A DNA stretch of 64,000 nucleotides from Pedobacter sp. MC2016-24 (GTDB lineage Bacteria; Bacteroidota; Bacteroidia; Sphingobacteriales; Sphingobacteriaceae). The translations under genes were made by a program, and so were the position numbers. The notes beneath the pieces were generated by a model. The model saw nothing but the letters and a program-made list of their open reading frames with translations, searched no databases and was not told the DNA's origin. The stretch lies in assembly GCF_015223055.1 (NCBI RefSeq), contig NZ_JADFBX010000022.1:1-64000 (forward strand), given 5' to 3'. Shown here piece after piece: positions 1-8,965 of the stretch (position 1 is its first letter; each line of letters starts with the position of its first letter).

Positions 1-1
1 T

Positions 2-466
2 TTAAATGATGTGCTGAAGATTAGCCGGAGAATAATTAATTGATTTTAAGGTTTTGTCGTCATGAGTACGGTATACCAGGAACAAGTCTTCTTCTTCCTT
101 GTGGTAAGCTTCGCAGTCTTGGGTGTTTTTATAATGTGCAATGGTTTCATTAGCCTCTTCCAATGACTTACAAGCTTTACTCATATTAGATCGGTGAACT
201 TCATCAAAAAGTGCTTTAAACTTCTCGCCTAGTCCAAATTCCAGGATTGCTCCGGACAATACGTATTGCAGGTCGCAAAGGGCATCCGCAATTTCAACAA
301 GATTGTTATCTGCAATGGCTTGTTTCAATTCATCCAATTCTTCAGCTAATAGTGAGACTCTCAGATCTGCTCTTTCTTTAGCAGGGATAACCGGAGCGTC
401 CTGAATGGGATGTTTAAAGGTTCTGTGAAACTCCGCTACCTGATTTAAAGGATTTGGTTCTTGCAT
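2..466 (-). CDS. MazG-like nucleoside triphosphate pyrophosphohydrolase family protein
   Basis: 154 aa, complete, with the stop at the window edge. An all-helical protein of the MazG/HisE-type superfamily, which hydrolyses (d)NTPs or related nucleotides to the monophosphate and pyrophosphate. The metal-binding pattern is visible as EELDELKQA (about residues 42-50) followed by EIADALCDLQYVL (about 58-70), the usual E-x-x-E plus E-x-x-D arrangement. The C-terminal third (about 95-154) carries the K-rich tail of the Bacteroidota version, with no other domain. It is soluble with no signal peptide. It is transcribed divergently from the next gene across a 164-bp spacer. The substrate cannot be told from the sequence; a house-cleaning role is inferred. 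Confidence 0.8.
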   Translation of the reverse strand: MQEPNPLNQVAEFHRTFKHPIQDAPVIPAKERADLRVSLLAEELDELKQAIADNNLVEIADALCDLQYVLSGAILEFGLGEKFKALFDEVHRSNMSKACKSLEEANETIAHYKNTQDCEAYHKEEEDLFLVYRTHDDKTLKSINYSPANLQHII

Positions 467-630
467 AATTTTATGGGCTATTTAAATGAATTTGTGTGCA
501 ACAAAATTAGCGGATTATAATTAAAATAAAAAAAGCGGCGGAGGTGTAGCGTTTTTGTATTGAGCCTCGTTTTTAGAGAAAAGTGTTAATGGCCATTAGC
601 AGAAAGATTTAAAAAATAAATTAGATACAA

Positions 631-1368
631 ATGAAAACTTCAACTTTAAAAGGAATATTTAAAACGTTTATGGCTGTTGCAACAGTTTCTGTTGTGATGG
701 CAGCTTGCTCTAAAGACAAATATGAGGTTCGGCCTCTCGCAGGGTTGTATGTGGTAAACGCCTTTCCAGACACGGTCTCATTGGATTTTTACGTAGATCC
801 AAGCCGTGTTAACGAAAAGAACCCATTTAAGTATAATACCAGGTTGTACAATACGATTAATAATGGCTATTTAAGCTTAAACCCAGGAATCAGAACTGTC
901 GGTCTGGCCAAAAGAAAGGGGAATAAATTTATAACCAGTAAGCAATTTAATTTTAGCTCAGGATTGGGGTATACACTATTTGTATTGGATACCCTGACCA
1001 CAAATGAAAAGCGCTTCCTGGTGATCGAAGATGATGTTACTGCTCCGGAAGCCAATAAGGCCAAAGTACGTTTCATCAATTTAAGTAAAGATGCAGGCGC
1101 ATTGAGTTTAGCCGTGAGCGGTAAAGAAGCAGATTTATTTACCAATAAGGCATATTCTGAATTTAGCCCTTATACAACGATTGATCTGGCAGAAGCAGCG
1201 ACTTTCACCATCAAACAAAGCGATGGGAATAAATCTACTGTAGCGACCTTACCAAACGTTAAAATACAAGATGGCCGATTGTATACCATTTATGCAAAAG
1301 GACTGAAGACTGCAGTGATTGATAGCTTAAAAACTGCTGCAGGCATCTACAATATACCCACAAAATAA
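631..1368 (+). CDS. DUF4397-type lipoprotein
   Basis: 245 aa. A basic N-terminus and hydrophobic segment (residues 5-24) end in the lipobox-like MAAC, so the mature protein probably starts at Cys26 and is anchored in the outer membrane. The remainder is beta-rich. The pattern VVNAFPDTVSLDFYVD and then VRFINLSKDAGALSLAV is typical of DUF4397 proteins, which are Bacteroidota surface lipoproteins of unknown role with two similar beta-sandwich halves. It stands alone: a MazG-like gene is divergent upstream and a sigma factor gene follows 94 bp downstream. No enzyme motif is visible, so the function stays unknown. Confidence 0.7.
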   Translation: MKTSTLKGIFKTFMAVATVSVVMAACSKDKYEVRPLAGLYVVNAFPDTVSLDFYVDPSRVNEKNPFKYNTRLYNTINNGYLSLNPGIRTVGLAKRKGNKFITSKQFNFSSGLGYTLFVLDTLTTNEKRFLVIEDDVTAPEANKAKVRFINLSKDAGALSLAVSGKEADLFTNKAYSEFSPYTTIDLAEAATFTIKQSDGNKSTVATLPNVKIQDGRLYTIYAKGLKTAVIDSLKTAAGIYNIPTK

Positions 1369-1462
1369 AATCTGTTATATTTGAAGGGTATTTGGCTTAA
1401 CATCCAGATACCCTTGTTGTTCAAGATAATTACGCGATAGATCTTTAATGCAATAAAACCTG

Positions 1463-2056
1463 ATGCTCGATTTTGAGGCTGTATTGGCGGGGTGTTTAAA
1501 AAACGAAAATAAAAGTAAGGAATGGGTATACAAATCCTTCTATGGCTATTTAATGGCTGTTATTTTACGTTATGTAGCAGATCGAAATGACGCAGAAGAA
1601 TTGGTTAATGATAGTTTTATTAAAATTTTTAAGAGCGTAGCTCAATTTAATTCCCCACAAGCCCCAGATCAGCAACTGAAAGCCTTTAAAGGCTGGATTG
1701 CCAGAATATCTTCACGTACTGCAATAGATTATTTACGAGGGAAAAGAACTTTTTTATATGTTGATGAGGTTGCCGAGGCTGATCAGCCGCTTACTGATGT
1801 CAATGCAGTATCTCGATTGAATGTCCAGGATATTATGAAATTGTTGAATGAACTGCCGGAAACACATCGGCTTATTTTTAACATGTACGAAATTGAAGGG
1901 TTTTCCCACGATGAAATCTCAAAGTTGTTAAACATGCCAGAGAGTTCATCAAGGGTTTACCTTACCCGAGCCAAAAACAAATTGAGAACACTGTATCTGG
2001 CTTCGCAAAACAGTCCTTATGAATCGATGAACACACCTAATACACACCCGATATGA
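1463..2056 (+). CDS. ECF-type RNA polymerase sigma factor
   Basis: 197 aa. Sigma region 2 lies at about residues 24-95 (DAEELVNDSFIKIFKSV, then FKGWIARISSRTAIDYLR). Region 4 lies at about 128-180 (LPETHRLIFNMYEIEGFSHD, then SSRVYLTRAKNKL), a helix-turn-helix for the -35-like element. The stop overlaps the start of the next gene (ATGA), which indicates translational coupling to the one-TM/beta-barrel protein that follows. By analogy with Bacteroidota sigma/membrane-partner pairs, the sigma is probably held or released by that partner. The target genes are unknown. Confidence 0.9.
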   Translation: MLDFEAVLAGCLKNENKSKEWVYKSFYGYLMAVILRYVADRNDAEELVNDSFIKIFKSVAQFNSPQAPDQQLKAFKGWIARISSRTAIDYLRGKRTFLYVDEVAEADQPLTDVNAVSRLNVQDIMKLLNELPETHRLIFNMYEIEGFSHDEISKLLNMPESSSRVYLTRAKNKLRTLYLASQNSPYESMNTPNTHPI

Positions 2057-3327
2057 AGCCGGTTGATGATGAATTAATAACCCATATAAAGGAAAGCCTA
2101 AGCTTGCATGAGGAAGCTTATGCGCCTGGCGCATGGGAAAATTTCAATGAAAAGCAAAAGCGCAAAGGTGGACTAATCTGGCTGGTTCGTTTGGGTGCAG
2201 CCGCTGCAGTTTTATTGATTGGATTTACACTTTTTTATATGAACAGCAGTACTGATGTTGTACTTCGGCCAAGCACTGCGGCTATAAAACCAGATACCTC
2301 AGGCACCGTAACGACAAATACAGTACCGGATGTGACCTCGGTTCCTACCCATGGAATGCTGCCTTCTGACCACAAACAGATACGTAAGTTAGCTTCTAAA
2401 GCCGCTTCAGATGTAGCGATTTCCATTTCTAAGCCAATGACACAAGCCAAAACTAATACGATGGTTACCGGCTTAGTCCATTCGAATGAGGTTGTAAGTC
2501 CAAATGAAGGATCAAAATCTCAGGCTGATTTTGGAAAGCCTATTGATGTTGTTGTTGTGCCAAAAGAATCGGCAATGGTTAAAGTACCCGTTCCGCAAGT
2601 TCAGAAGCAGTCTTTTGAGGATTTCTTAAATTCCGAGACGGAAAAAAATAAAAACCAATCCGCAAAAAATAGTCTGGTCAACAAGACGGACAGTAAATGG
2701 GATCTGGGTTTGATGGTGGCGCCGTCAATTGGGAACGATAAGAAAATCAACATGGGCTATGGTGTAAGTATGGAGTATGCGGTGTCTAAAAAAGTATCAA
2801 TTAGCTCTGGTCTATCATATAACCAGATCGGTGCATCAAAGACAATCAATCCTGCATCTGGTGTGATGAATGCTCCTGCAGCCGCAGCTGCAATTGTTCA
2901 GGAAACCAAAAGATTAAAATCAGTAGATGCCAATCTCGTTGGCCTTGATATCCCGCTGGAGCTTAAATATCATTTTAACGATCGTTTTTACACGAATGTT
3001 GGGGTGTCTGCTTTTGCTGTCTTGAATCAGAAACAGAATAACAATTATATAGAAGGGCGTTTGGAAACTCCTTCAGCTAGTGTAGCAGGCTATTCTGCAT
3101 TTAAAACCGTCTTTACAGAGTCTTCTGTATCGGAACCAGTTCCTGCAGACGAGATCAGGAATGATAAATATTTAGGGTTTTATAACCTTTCTATTGGCTA
3201 TAAACAAAAGATCTCAGGCAAAAATTCGCTGTCAATCGAGCCTTTCATGAAGTTGCCTATAAAAGAATATTCAAAAGAAAACCTGCACCTCATCGGCACA
3301 GGTATCCGTTTAAAGTTTGACTTTTAA
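2053..3327 (+). CDS. sigma-coupled protein with one TM segment and a C-terminal outer-membrane-type beta-barrel
   Basis: 424 aa, starting inside the stop of the sigma gene (ATGA overlap). There is no cleavable signal. Residues 1-40 form a charged head containing the HEEAYAPGAWENF pattern, common at the N-terminus of Bacteroidota proteins encoded after sigma factors. A single hydrophobic segment follows (about 42-64). Residues 65-215 form a long Ser/Thr/Lys/Val-rich linker. From about residue 215 the sequence has alternating beta strands like a PorT-type outer-membrane barrel (WDLGLMVAPSIG, then SGLSYNQIG, ending in an aromatic residue). This suggests an envelope-spanning partner for the sigma: head in the cytoplasm, linker in the periplasm, barrel at the outer membrane. 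That topology is inferred. Confidence 0.65.
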   Translation: MKPVDDELITHIKESLSLHEEAYAPGAWENFNEKQKRKGGLIWLVRLGAAAAVLLIGFTLFYMNSSTDVVLRPSTAAIKPDTSGTVTTNTVPDVTSVPTHGMLPSDHKQIRKLASKAASDVAISISKPMTQAKTNTMVTGLVHSNEVVSPNEGSKSQADFGKPIDVVVVPKESAMVKVPVPQVQKQSFEDFLNSETEKNKNQSAKNSLVNKTDSKWDLGLMVAPSIGNDKKINMGYGVSMEYAVSKKVSISSGLSYNQIGASKTINPASGVMNAPAAAAAIVQETKRLKSVDANLVGLDIPLELKYHFNDRFYTNVGVSAFAVLNQKQNNNYIEGRLETPSASVAGYSAFKTVFTESSVSEPVPADEIRNDKYLGFYNLSIGYKQKISGKNSLSIEPFMKLPIKEYSKENLHLIGTGIRLKFDF

Positions 3328-3335
3328 TTTGATTA

Positions 3336-3953
3336 TTATTCTTCTTTGAGTGCTTTTAGAATGTGTTCAATTTCTTTTGCATAATTCAGATAATAGGTTT
3401 TCAACCAATAGATTGTTGCGAAATGAAGCAGTGCATAAATGGTGATGATACCCAGGCCAATATAAAGGTATAAACTATCGGTAGCACCTGATTGCAATAA
3501 CTGAACAAAAGGGTCATATTTTGCATTGACAAAGATCAAACCGACCATCAGTAATGCAAAAGGGAAGAGCATATAACTAAACATTTTGTAAAGCTCCATG
3601 TTTAATCGAACATCATAATTTACTTCATACAAAGCATCTTTTGCTGTCAGTGAGGCGGTACCTATTCGTTTGTAAAAGGCGTAAAAGCGAGCAAAAAAGT
3701 AAATGCTGGTAATCACAAACAACAGGTATATGATGCTGAAAGGTAAAAGCAGTATTGGCTTAAGCTTGTAGATCTGGGGTATGAATCCAATTAATACAAC
3801 AGAAAGCGCCTGCACTACGAATTCGCGCTTCATGTTTCTTTTGATCTGGTCCAGTGGTAGTTCTGCACGCTTAAGTTGTTCAATGGTATTTGGTATCGTA
3901 ATATGGCTACTGGAATCCTTGTTCCAGGCTGATTTTAAATCATCAAAATTCAT
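3336..3953 (-). CDS. membrane protein paired with a sigma factor (candidate anti-sigma factor)
   Basis: 205 aa. The N-terminal 45 residues are soluble and begin NFDDLKSAWNKD, a pattern seen in Bacteroidota proteins encoded after sigma genes. Four hydrophobic segments follow at about residues 48-65, 70-90, 125-145 and 160-180. Its start overlaps the end of the upstream sigma gene by 11 bp, so the two are translationally coupled. I recognise no ZAS zinc motif (HxxxCxxC), so the anti-sigma role comes from context, not from a domain. It is convergent with the barrel protein gene, with stops 8 bp apart. Confidence 0.6.
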   Translation of the reverse strand: MNFDDLKSAWNKDSSSHITIPNTIEQLKRAELPLDQIKRNMKREFVVQALSVVLIGFIPQIYKLKPILLLPFSIIYLLFVITSIYFFARFYAFYKRIGTASLTAKDALYEVNYDVRLNMELYKMFSYMLFPFALLMVGLIFVNAKYDPFVQLLQSGATDSLYLYIGLGIITIYALLHFATIYWLKTYYLNYAKEIEHILKALKEE

Positions 3954-4446
3954 AACCTTGTTTTTTTATAAGTTCTTTTAATTTGTTTTTTGCTCTGTTT
4001 AGTTTTACTCTTGCATTGCCCTCGCTAATACCCAGGTTTTCTCCTATTTCTTTATGAGAGCAATCCTCCAGAAAATAGAACATGAGTGCTTTTTCAATTT
4101 TATCGAGTTGCTGCAATGCTTTGTAGAAATGAGCAAGTTGTATTTCCCTGGTTTCAGCATCATCTGAGGGGATTTCTATCTCCTGCGCAATATTGGCATA
4201 CACGTCATCTTTTCTTTTTTCTTTTTTGAAGTAAACAATAGCGGTATTGAGTGCTACACGATACATCCAGGATGAGAATTTACTTTGATGATTAAAGGAG
4301 TCATAGGATTTCCAAAGTTGGCAGATGATTTCCTGAAAAAGATCTTTTTGATCGTCTTCATCATCCATATACATCCTTGAAATCTTGTGTATGATTCCTT
4401 TATTGAGTTCAATTTGCGCCAGAAATTCGTTCTCTTTCGTTTTCAA
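3943..4446 (-). CDS. ECF-type RNA polymerase sigma factor
   Basis: 167 aa. Region 2 is at about residues 18-85 (DQKDLFQEIICQLWKSYDSF, then FSSWMYRVALNTAIVYFKKE). Region 4 is at about 110-160 (ALMFYFLEDCSHKEIGENLG, then GNARVKLNRAKNKLKELI). The only start that keeps the conserved N-terminus is TTG at 4446-4444, directly after the stop of the TraB/GumN gene, which fits reinitiation by the same ribosome. The next in-frame Met falls inside region 2. It forms a three-gene unit, traB/gumN-like gene then sigma then membrane partner, with almost no spacers. Confidence 0.87.
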   Translation of the reverse strand: MKTKENEFLAQIELNKGIIHKISRMYMDDEDDQKDLFQEIICQLWKSYDSFNHQSKFSSWMYRVALNTAIVYFKKEKRKDDVYANIAQEIEIPSDDAETREIQLAHFYKALQQLDKIEKALMFYFLEDCSHKEIGENLGISEGNARVKLNRAKNKLKELIKKQGYEF

Positions 4447-4448
4447 AG

Positions 4449-5321
4449 TTATTTTAAGATTGCTTTAACCTGATATCCCGAAGCTCTTAAAAGCTGTATT
4501 ATGCCATCTTTTCCAGCCAGATGGCCAGCACCAACGGCAAAGAAGCAACTTTTGTCTTTCATCATTTGTGGCATTTTTTTAGCCCAGTTTGTATTCCGTG
4601 CACTTAACATCCATTGATTACTTTCTGGTGTGGACCCGAATTTTTTATTTTTAATTAGTGGGTAAAGTACGTCCAGATTCTCCTCTTTATAAGCAAGGAT
4701 GACCTCATTAAAAATTTCTTTATATTGATCAAATGCGATGATTTGACCAACCATGGCATCATCAGGATAAGATTTTCCAAAATAATAGAACTGTTCTTTC
4801 ACGGTTTCGAGGGCTGCAATTGGTTTTTGGGTTGCTTTGGCTAATTTAAGAAATTCCTGTTCATACGATTTGATATCTTTACAGGGAAGCGTCTGGGAAA
4901 TTGCGAAGCTATAAACGGAGGTTAGCGTAAGTTTATCCAGTTTTTTTAAGGAAACGCCGGTCTTTAAGGTAAGTACAGAGTCTACTTGTTCAAACTGTCG
5001 TGCTGTAAGCTTTTTGCTTAATGGTATTGCGGAGCTCATACCTTCCTCCATCGCCTTCAACTCAGCAGTGTCATTGAAATTGAGCTCCAAAACAAGTTGT
5101 TCAGCAGCGTCTAATGCTTTTTTTGTATTGTTGCTTAAAATAAAATCCGCAGTACAGATCATGTGTATGGTTCCGTATAGATAAGACGGTTTGGTCAGAC
5201 CTTTTCCGCTAATTTCCCATAAGAGGGCATTCGGATCGTTTTTTTGCTGTGCGTTGGTGCTTTTGGTAAAGACACAAATTCCCAAAATGGAAATGCTTAA
5301 TAATCTGAATAGTGTTTTCAT
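4449..5321 (-). CDS. TraB/GumN family protein
   Basis: 290 aa with a signal peptide (residues 1-24, ending near STNAQ). The TraB/GumN fold is shown by LLWEISGKGLTKPSYLYGTI at about residues 33-52, with the conserved GTIH motif, and by FFAVGAGHLAGKDGIIQLLR near the C-terminus with the conserved GxGHLxG. Members are exported putative metal-dependent hydrolases (Tiki-like protease fold). The N-terminal GTIH and C-terminal GAGH motifs hold the expected His residues. It is the first gene of the unit that continues into the sigma factor and its membrane partner. The substrate is unknown. Confidence 0.85.
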   Translation of the reverse strand: MKTLFRLLSISILGICVFTKSTNAQQKNDPNALLWEISGKGLTKPSYLYGTIHMICTADFILSNNTKKALDAAEQLVLELNFNDTAELKAMEEGMSSAIPLSKKLTARQFEQVDSVLTLKTGVSLKKLDKLTLTSVYSFAISQTLPCKDIKSYEQEFLKLAKATQKPIAALETVKEQFYYFGKSYPDDAMVGQIIAFDQYKEIFNEVILAYKEENLDVLYPLIKNKKFGSTPESNQWMLSARNTNWAKKMPQMMKDKSCFFAVGAGHLAGKDGIIQLLRASGYQVKAILK

Positions 5322-5514
5322 GTTTATGTGGTTTATATATCTTCTGAACGATAAGTATCCACATGGTATGTTTCGTTACAACTTTTTTTGATTTTTTCCA
5401 ATTCAGCGGTTTAAAAGCATTTTCAGTGGCAATTAAACAAGCAATTGTCATAAGCTAAAGTGATTTGTTACCAGGCAGTGTGAAATGTTTAATTTTACCG
5501 TTCAAGATTAGTTT

Positions 5515-6114
5515 ATGGCCAAGCACATTTTCAATAGAAAGAACATTAACAATGCTATTTTTATAGCCTTATTACTGCTGCTTATTTTTGTTCCAGAAGC
5601 CAAGGCATTGATGATACAGGGATTGATGAAGGTTGGCCTTTTTAGTCCGGATACAAAGGCCTTGGAGCAACATGAACAGCATAAGCTTTCCGGGAATCTT
5701 TCGGATATATCATTCAAAGATGCCTCGGGGAAAGTTATTGATCTTGGGCGCTTAAAAGGAAAGGTGGTCTTTTTGAATTTCTGGGCAACCTGGTGTCCGC
5801 CTTGTTTGGCTGAAATGCCTGCCGTTAACAAATTATACACTCAGTTTAAGGACGACAATGAGGTGGTATTCATCCTGGTCGATGCCGATAGTGACTTTGC
5901 GAAAGCACAGAAGTACATGGATCGGAAAGGTTACGGATTGCCGGTTTATGCAGCAGCAAGTGGAATTCCTGATGTGATCTTTAAAGGCGCTTTACCCACT
6001 ACTGTTGTCTTTGATAAAAGGGGTCGGATTTCTTATCATGAGTCAGGAGCAGCCAATTATGGCAGTGATAAATTTATAGAATTTATAAAAAAGTTAAAGG
6101 CAAGTAACATTTAA
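5515..6114 (+). CDS. TlpA-type membrane-anchored thioredoxin-like protein
   Basis: 199 aa. One N-terminal hydrophobic segment (residues 12-32) acts as an anchor or signal. A TlpA/ResA-like thioredoxin fold follows from about residue 60. The redox motif is CPPC in FWATWCPPC (Cys94 and Cys97), with the cis-Pro in GALPTTVVFDKRGRI. Such proteins reduce disulfides in the periplasm, often for cytochrome c or other envelope proteins. No cytochrome maturation gene lies nearby, so the partner is unknown. A shorter form starting at a later Met would lose the anchor; the start at 5515 is preferred. Confidence 0.88.
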   Translation: MAKHIFNRKNINNAIFIALLLLLIFVPEAKALMIQGLMKVGLFSPDTKALEQHEQHKLSGNLSDISFKDASGKVIDLGRLKGKVVFLNFWATWCPPCLAEMPAVNKLYTQFKDDNEVVFILVDADSDFAKAQKYMDRKGYGLPVYAAASGIPDVIFKGALPTTVVFDKRGRISYHESGAANYGSDKFIEFIKKLKASNI

Positions 6115-6208
6115 CATCTTTTAACGTCATAATTAAACACAATGGCTTTAAATTTGAAGAAGAATAAGTAATTTTGATTTAAGCTAACTTAATGAAAATG
6201 AAACTCGT

Positions 6209-6580
6209 ATGAAGAATTTAGTTTTAACAATAAGTTGTATCGCAGGCCTGCTTTGGTCTACATCAACGCAAGCACAAACTTCTGAATTGCTACCTGATCA
6301 AAATCCAAGATATCTGGAAGCGCAACAAAAATACGGCATTGCTGCTGATTCTTTAAGTCGTAATCAAGGTACTACCGTTCAGGATACCTATAAAGCGTAC
6401 GATTGGTATCAGGCCCGTGAAGAGCGCCGTCAGTTAAGAAGAGAACGGAATTACCAGTTAAATCTGGTAAATCCGTATTACAACAGTCCTTATTACAGTA
6501 TTGGTTTTGGGAATTATGGTTATGGACATCGTCATGGATTTGGCTGGGGTTTAAGCCGTTCCTGGTATGGTGGTTGGTAG
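6209..6580 (+). CDS. secreted hypothetical protein, Gly/Tyr-rich C-terminus
   Basis: 123 aa with a clear signal peptide (residues 1-22, cleavage after STQAQ). The middle is a charged helix-like stretch with YQAREERRQLRRERNYQ (about residues 72-88). The last 35 residues are rich in Gly, Tyr and Asn (YGYGHRHGFGWG). No family is recognised. It is the first of four co-directional genes (this one, lpoB-like, COG3014-like, an acidic protein) with spacers of about 30 bp, so an envelope role alongside the lipoproteins is likely. Confidence 0.6.
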   Translation: MKNLVLTISCIAGLLWSTSTQAQTSELLPDQNPRYLEAQQKYGIAADSLSRNQGTTVQDTYKAYDWYQAREERRQLRRERNYQLNLVNPYYNSPYYSIGFGNYGYGHRHGFGWGLSRSWYGGW

Positions 6581-6612
6581 AAGTAACAATTAAAAATTAG
6601 ATATAAATAAAA

Positions 6613-7206
6613 ATGCAGTTCAAAAAAATCATAACCATCGGGGCTATTGCCATTTCAGGAGTCGTTATCTCCTCATGCTCCAGGCAAGTGACACGTGTAA
6701 ACACGGATCAGGCAATTGACGTTAGTGGCAATTGGAACAACACAGATTCGCGACTTGTTGCGGAGGAAATGACGCAAAGTGTTTTAGGCGGTAAATGGTT
6801 GTCCAGCCACCTGGAGAATAAACAAGGTAAGCGACCGGTTGTTGTTGTTGGTGCTGTACAAAATAAGAGCCATGAACATATCGATGCGGAAACGTTTGTA
6901 AAGGATGTGGAGCAGGTTTTTGTTAAAAGCGAAAGAGTACGTTTGGTACAAGGAGGTAAGAAAAGAGAAGAGTTGCGTGCCGAGAAAGCTGACCAGCAGC
7001 AGAATTCTTCAGTATCCAGTATGAAAAAGTTTGGATTGGAGAACGGTGCAGACTATATTCTTCAAGGTTCTATCAACTCCATTGTAGACTCGCATAAGCG
7101 TCAAAAGGTTGTTTATTACCAGGTAAATCTGGAATTGACGGATATTCAAACCAATGAAGTGGTTTGGGTTGGAGATAAAAAAATTGCTAAATACGTTAAG
7201 AATTAG
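6613..7206 (+). CDS. LpoB-type penicillin-binding protein activator lipoprotein
   Basis: 197 aa lipoprotein with lipobox ISSC (Cys22). The LpoB-like domain spans about residues 45-195: VDVSGNWN-type start, VVVGAVQNKSHEHIDAETF, then ADYILQGSINSIVD and a final strand TNEVVWVGDKKI. LpoB proteins of Proteobacteria are outer-membrane activators of the peptidoglycan synthase PBP1b. In Bacteroidota this family is found beside COG3014 lipoproteins, as here, and its partner is not established. The downstream gene follows within 27 bp. Confidence 0.8.
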   Translation: MQFKKIITIGAIAISGVVISSCSRQVTRVNTDQAIDVSGNWNNTDSRLVAEEMTQSVLGGKWLSSHLENKQGKRPVVVVGAVQNKSHEHIDAETFVKDVEQVFVKSERVRLVQGGKKREELRAEKADQQQNSSVSSMKKFGLENGADYILQGSINSIVDSHKRQKVVYYQVNLELTDIQTNEVVWVGDKKIAKYVKN

Positions 7207-7225
7207 TCGGTACATTTCCGACTAA
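7203..7225 (+). other. intercistronic stem-loop at the lpoB-like stop codon
   Basis: An 8-bp perfect stem, TTAGTCGG paired with CCGACTAA, with a 7-nt loop. It includes the stop codon of the lpoB-like gene and ends 8 bp before the next ATG. No T-run follows, so it is not a standard terminator. It may set relative expression or mRNA stability within the operon. Confidence 0.5.
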
Positions 7226-7232
7226 CATAACT

Positions 7233-8666
7233 ATGATAAATATCAGCAAGAATACTTTCAGGGCATCAATCCTTTTGGGGTTGATGCTTTTTCTTTTCAG
7301 CTGTGCCAGTTATAATGATATGATTGGTGGGTATTATAAACAAATTGCTGCAGGTAATTATAAGGAAGCAGAAAAGGAGCTGGATAAAAACAAATTATTG
7401 CAAAAACCACGTAATAGGCTGCTTTTTCTGATGGAAAAGGGAAAATCCAGTCATTTGAATGGGGATTACGAAGCTAGCAACAGGTACTTTAATGAAGCAG
7501 ATCAGCTTCTGGAAAATGGGCTTGGTGGCGTGATGGATGCTGCGGTAGGTACACTGGTTAATCCAATGACCCAACGTTATAAAGGAGAGGATTTTGAAAA
7601 ATTTATGATCCATTATTATAAAGCATTGAATTATCTGTACCTGAACCAAACGGAAGATGCTATTGTTGAAGCTAGAAGGATCACCTTACAATCACAAGAG
7701 CAAGGTGATAAGTTCAATGAGAAGACCAATCGTTATTCAAAAGATGCCTTTTCTTTAATGTTGCAAGGATTGATTTATGAGCATGATAACGATGTAAACA
7801 ATGCGTTTATAGCTTATCGAAATGCTGCTGAGGTTTATTTAAACAGTAAAGATCAACTTTATTACGGCACTTCAATGCCCGGGACCTTGAAAGAAGACGT
7901 GATGCGAACCGCAGATCTGAATGGTTTTACCGCTGAACTTAACAGGTTTGAGGGAATTTTTAATGTTAAATATGAAAGAAAGCCCAAACCGGAAGGAGGG
8001 ACATTGGTTTTCTTTTGGGAAAATGGTCTTGCTCCGGTTAAACAACAGGAAGAATTCTTCTTCTCGCTGGTGAAAGGAAATCATGGGGACCTTTTCTTTA
8101 CCAATGTCGGTGGTACCATTATTATTCCGTTCAATCACGATTACAGCAATGGGAATTCCAACATTTCAAACATAGAGAGTCTCAGGGCTACCTATCCGAA
8201 ATATATTGCACAAAAGCCTTATTTCAGCGCTGCAACGATTGATTACGGCGGCACTTTAGTTACTTTTGAAAAAGCAGAAGACATTAATGAACTGGCTTTT
8301 AAAACACTTGATCAACGATTTGTTGCTGAGATGAGCAAGGTGCTGACCCGTTTGGCGGTTAAAAAAGGAGCTGAATATGTGCTTCGTGAAAGTGCAAAGG
8401 GAACTGGAAAGAATGGCAAGGACAATGGCTTGCTGGAAGGACTTGGCCTTGGTATGCAATTGTATGGTTTGCTGTCTGAAAAAGCAGATACACGGAACTG
8501 GCAATCTTTACCAGCAACAATTAGTTATGTGCGCATTCCTTTGAAAAAAGGACAAAATACCATTACGCTTAATTTGAAAGGAGCGAATGGAAATGATGAA
8601 GTTAAAACAATAGAGATTACGGGAACTGGTAAAATGCAATTTTATAACTATGCCAGTTTACGTTAA
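7233..8666 (+). CDS. COG3014-type lipoprotein
   Basis: 477 aa. Signal with lipobox LFSC (Cys24). Residues 30-230 are helical and TPR-like (YKEAEKELDKNKLLQKPRNR, then FMIHYYKALNYLYLNQTEDA). A central domain follows (GGTLVFFWENGLAPVKQQEE) and a beta-rich end. This matches the COG3014 group, uncharacterised envelope proteins that often sit with LpoB-like proteins. The pairing here supports a shared role in outer-membrane or peptidoglycan maintenance. No catalytic motif is visible. Confidence 0.78.
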   Translation: MINISKNTFRASILLGLMLFLFSCASYNDMIGGYYKQIAAGNYKEAEKELDKNKLLQKPRNRLLFLMEKGKSSHLNGDYEASNRYFNEADQLLENGLGGVMDAAVGTLVNPMTQRYKGEDFEKFMIHYYKALNYLYLNQTEDAIVEARRITLQSQEQGDKFNEKTNRYSKDAFSLMLQGLIYEHDNDVNNAFIAYRNAAEVYLNSKDQLYYGTSMPGTLKEDVMRTADLNGFTAELNRFEGIFNVKYERKPKPEGGTLVFFWENGLAPVKQQEEFFFSLVKGNHGDLFFTNVGGTIIIPFNHDYSNGNSNISNIESLRATYPKYIAQKPYFSAATIDYGGTLVTFEKAEDINELAFKTLDQRFVAEMSKVLTRLAVKKGAEYVLRESAKGTGKNGKDNGLLEGLGLGMQLYGLLSEKADTRNWQSLPATISYVRIPLKKGQNTITLNLKGANGNDEVKTIEITGTGKMQFYNYASLR

Positions 8667-8695
8667 GGTTAATTTAATACAATATAAGAACGACC

Positions 8696-8965
8696 ATGCA
8701 GGAGCCTTTTGATATCCAGATCGGAGAAATTGATTACGCTGTATTTCCGGAAGGAAATGATACTTACGTCATTTTTAAAAATGGAAAAGAATATGTTCAT
8801 ATCCAAAAGGATACGGAATCACAATGGTTGAAACTGGATGCAGAGACAGCCCTGCCTCTTTTTGAAACTGATGAGGAGATCAATGCGATTGGTCGGGAAA
8901 TTGTAGCTTACGTTCCTGAAGAGGAAGAGCATGCTGAAGAGGAGGGGGCTGAAGAGCTGGATTAA
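8696..8965 (+). CDS. small acidic hypothetical protein
   Basis: 89 aa. Residues 1-60 have a beta-rich look (DIQIGEIDYAVFPEGNDTYV, then GKEYVHIQKDTESQWLKL). The end is a run of acidic residues (EEEEHAEEEGAEELD). It is soluble with no signal. It is the last gene of the lipoprotein cluster, 30 bp after the COG3014 gene, and its stop overlaps the convergent yifB gene by 4 bp. No family with known function is recognised. Confidence 0.65.
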   Translation: MQEPFDIQIGEIDYAVFPEGNDTYVIFKNGKEYVHIQKDTESQWLKLDAETALPLFETDEEINAIGREIVAYVPEEEEHAEEEGAEELD

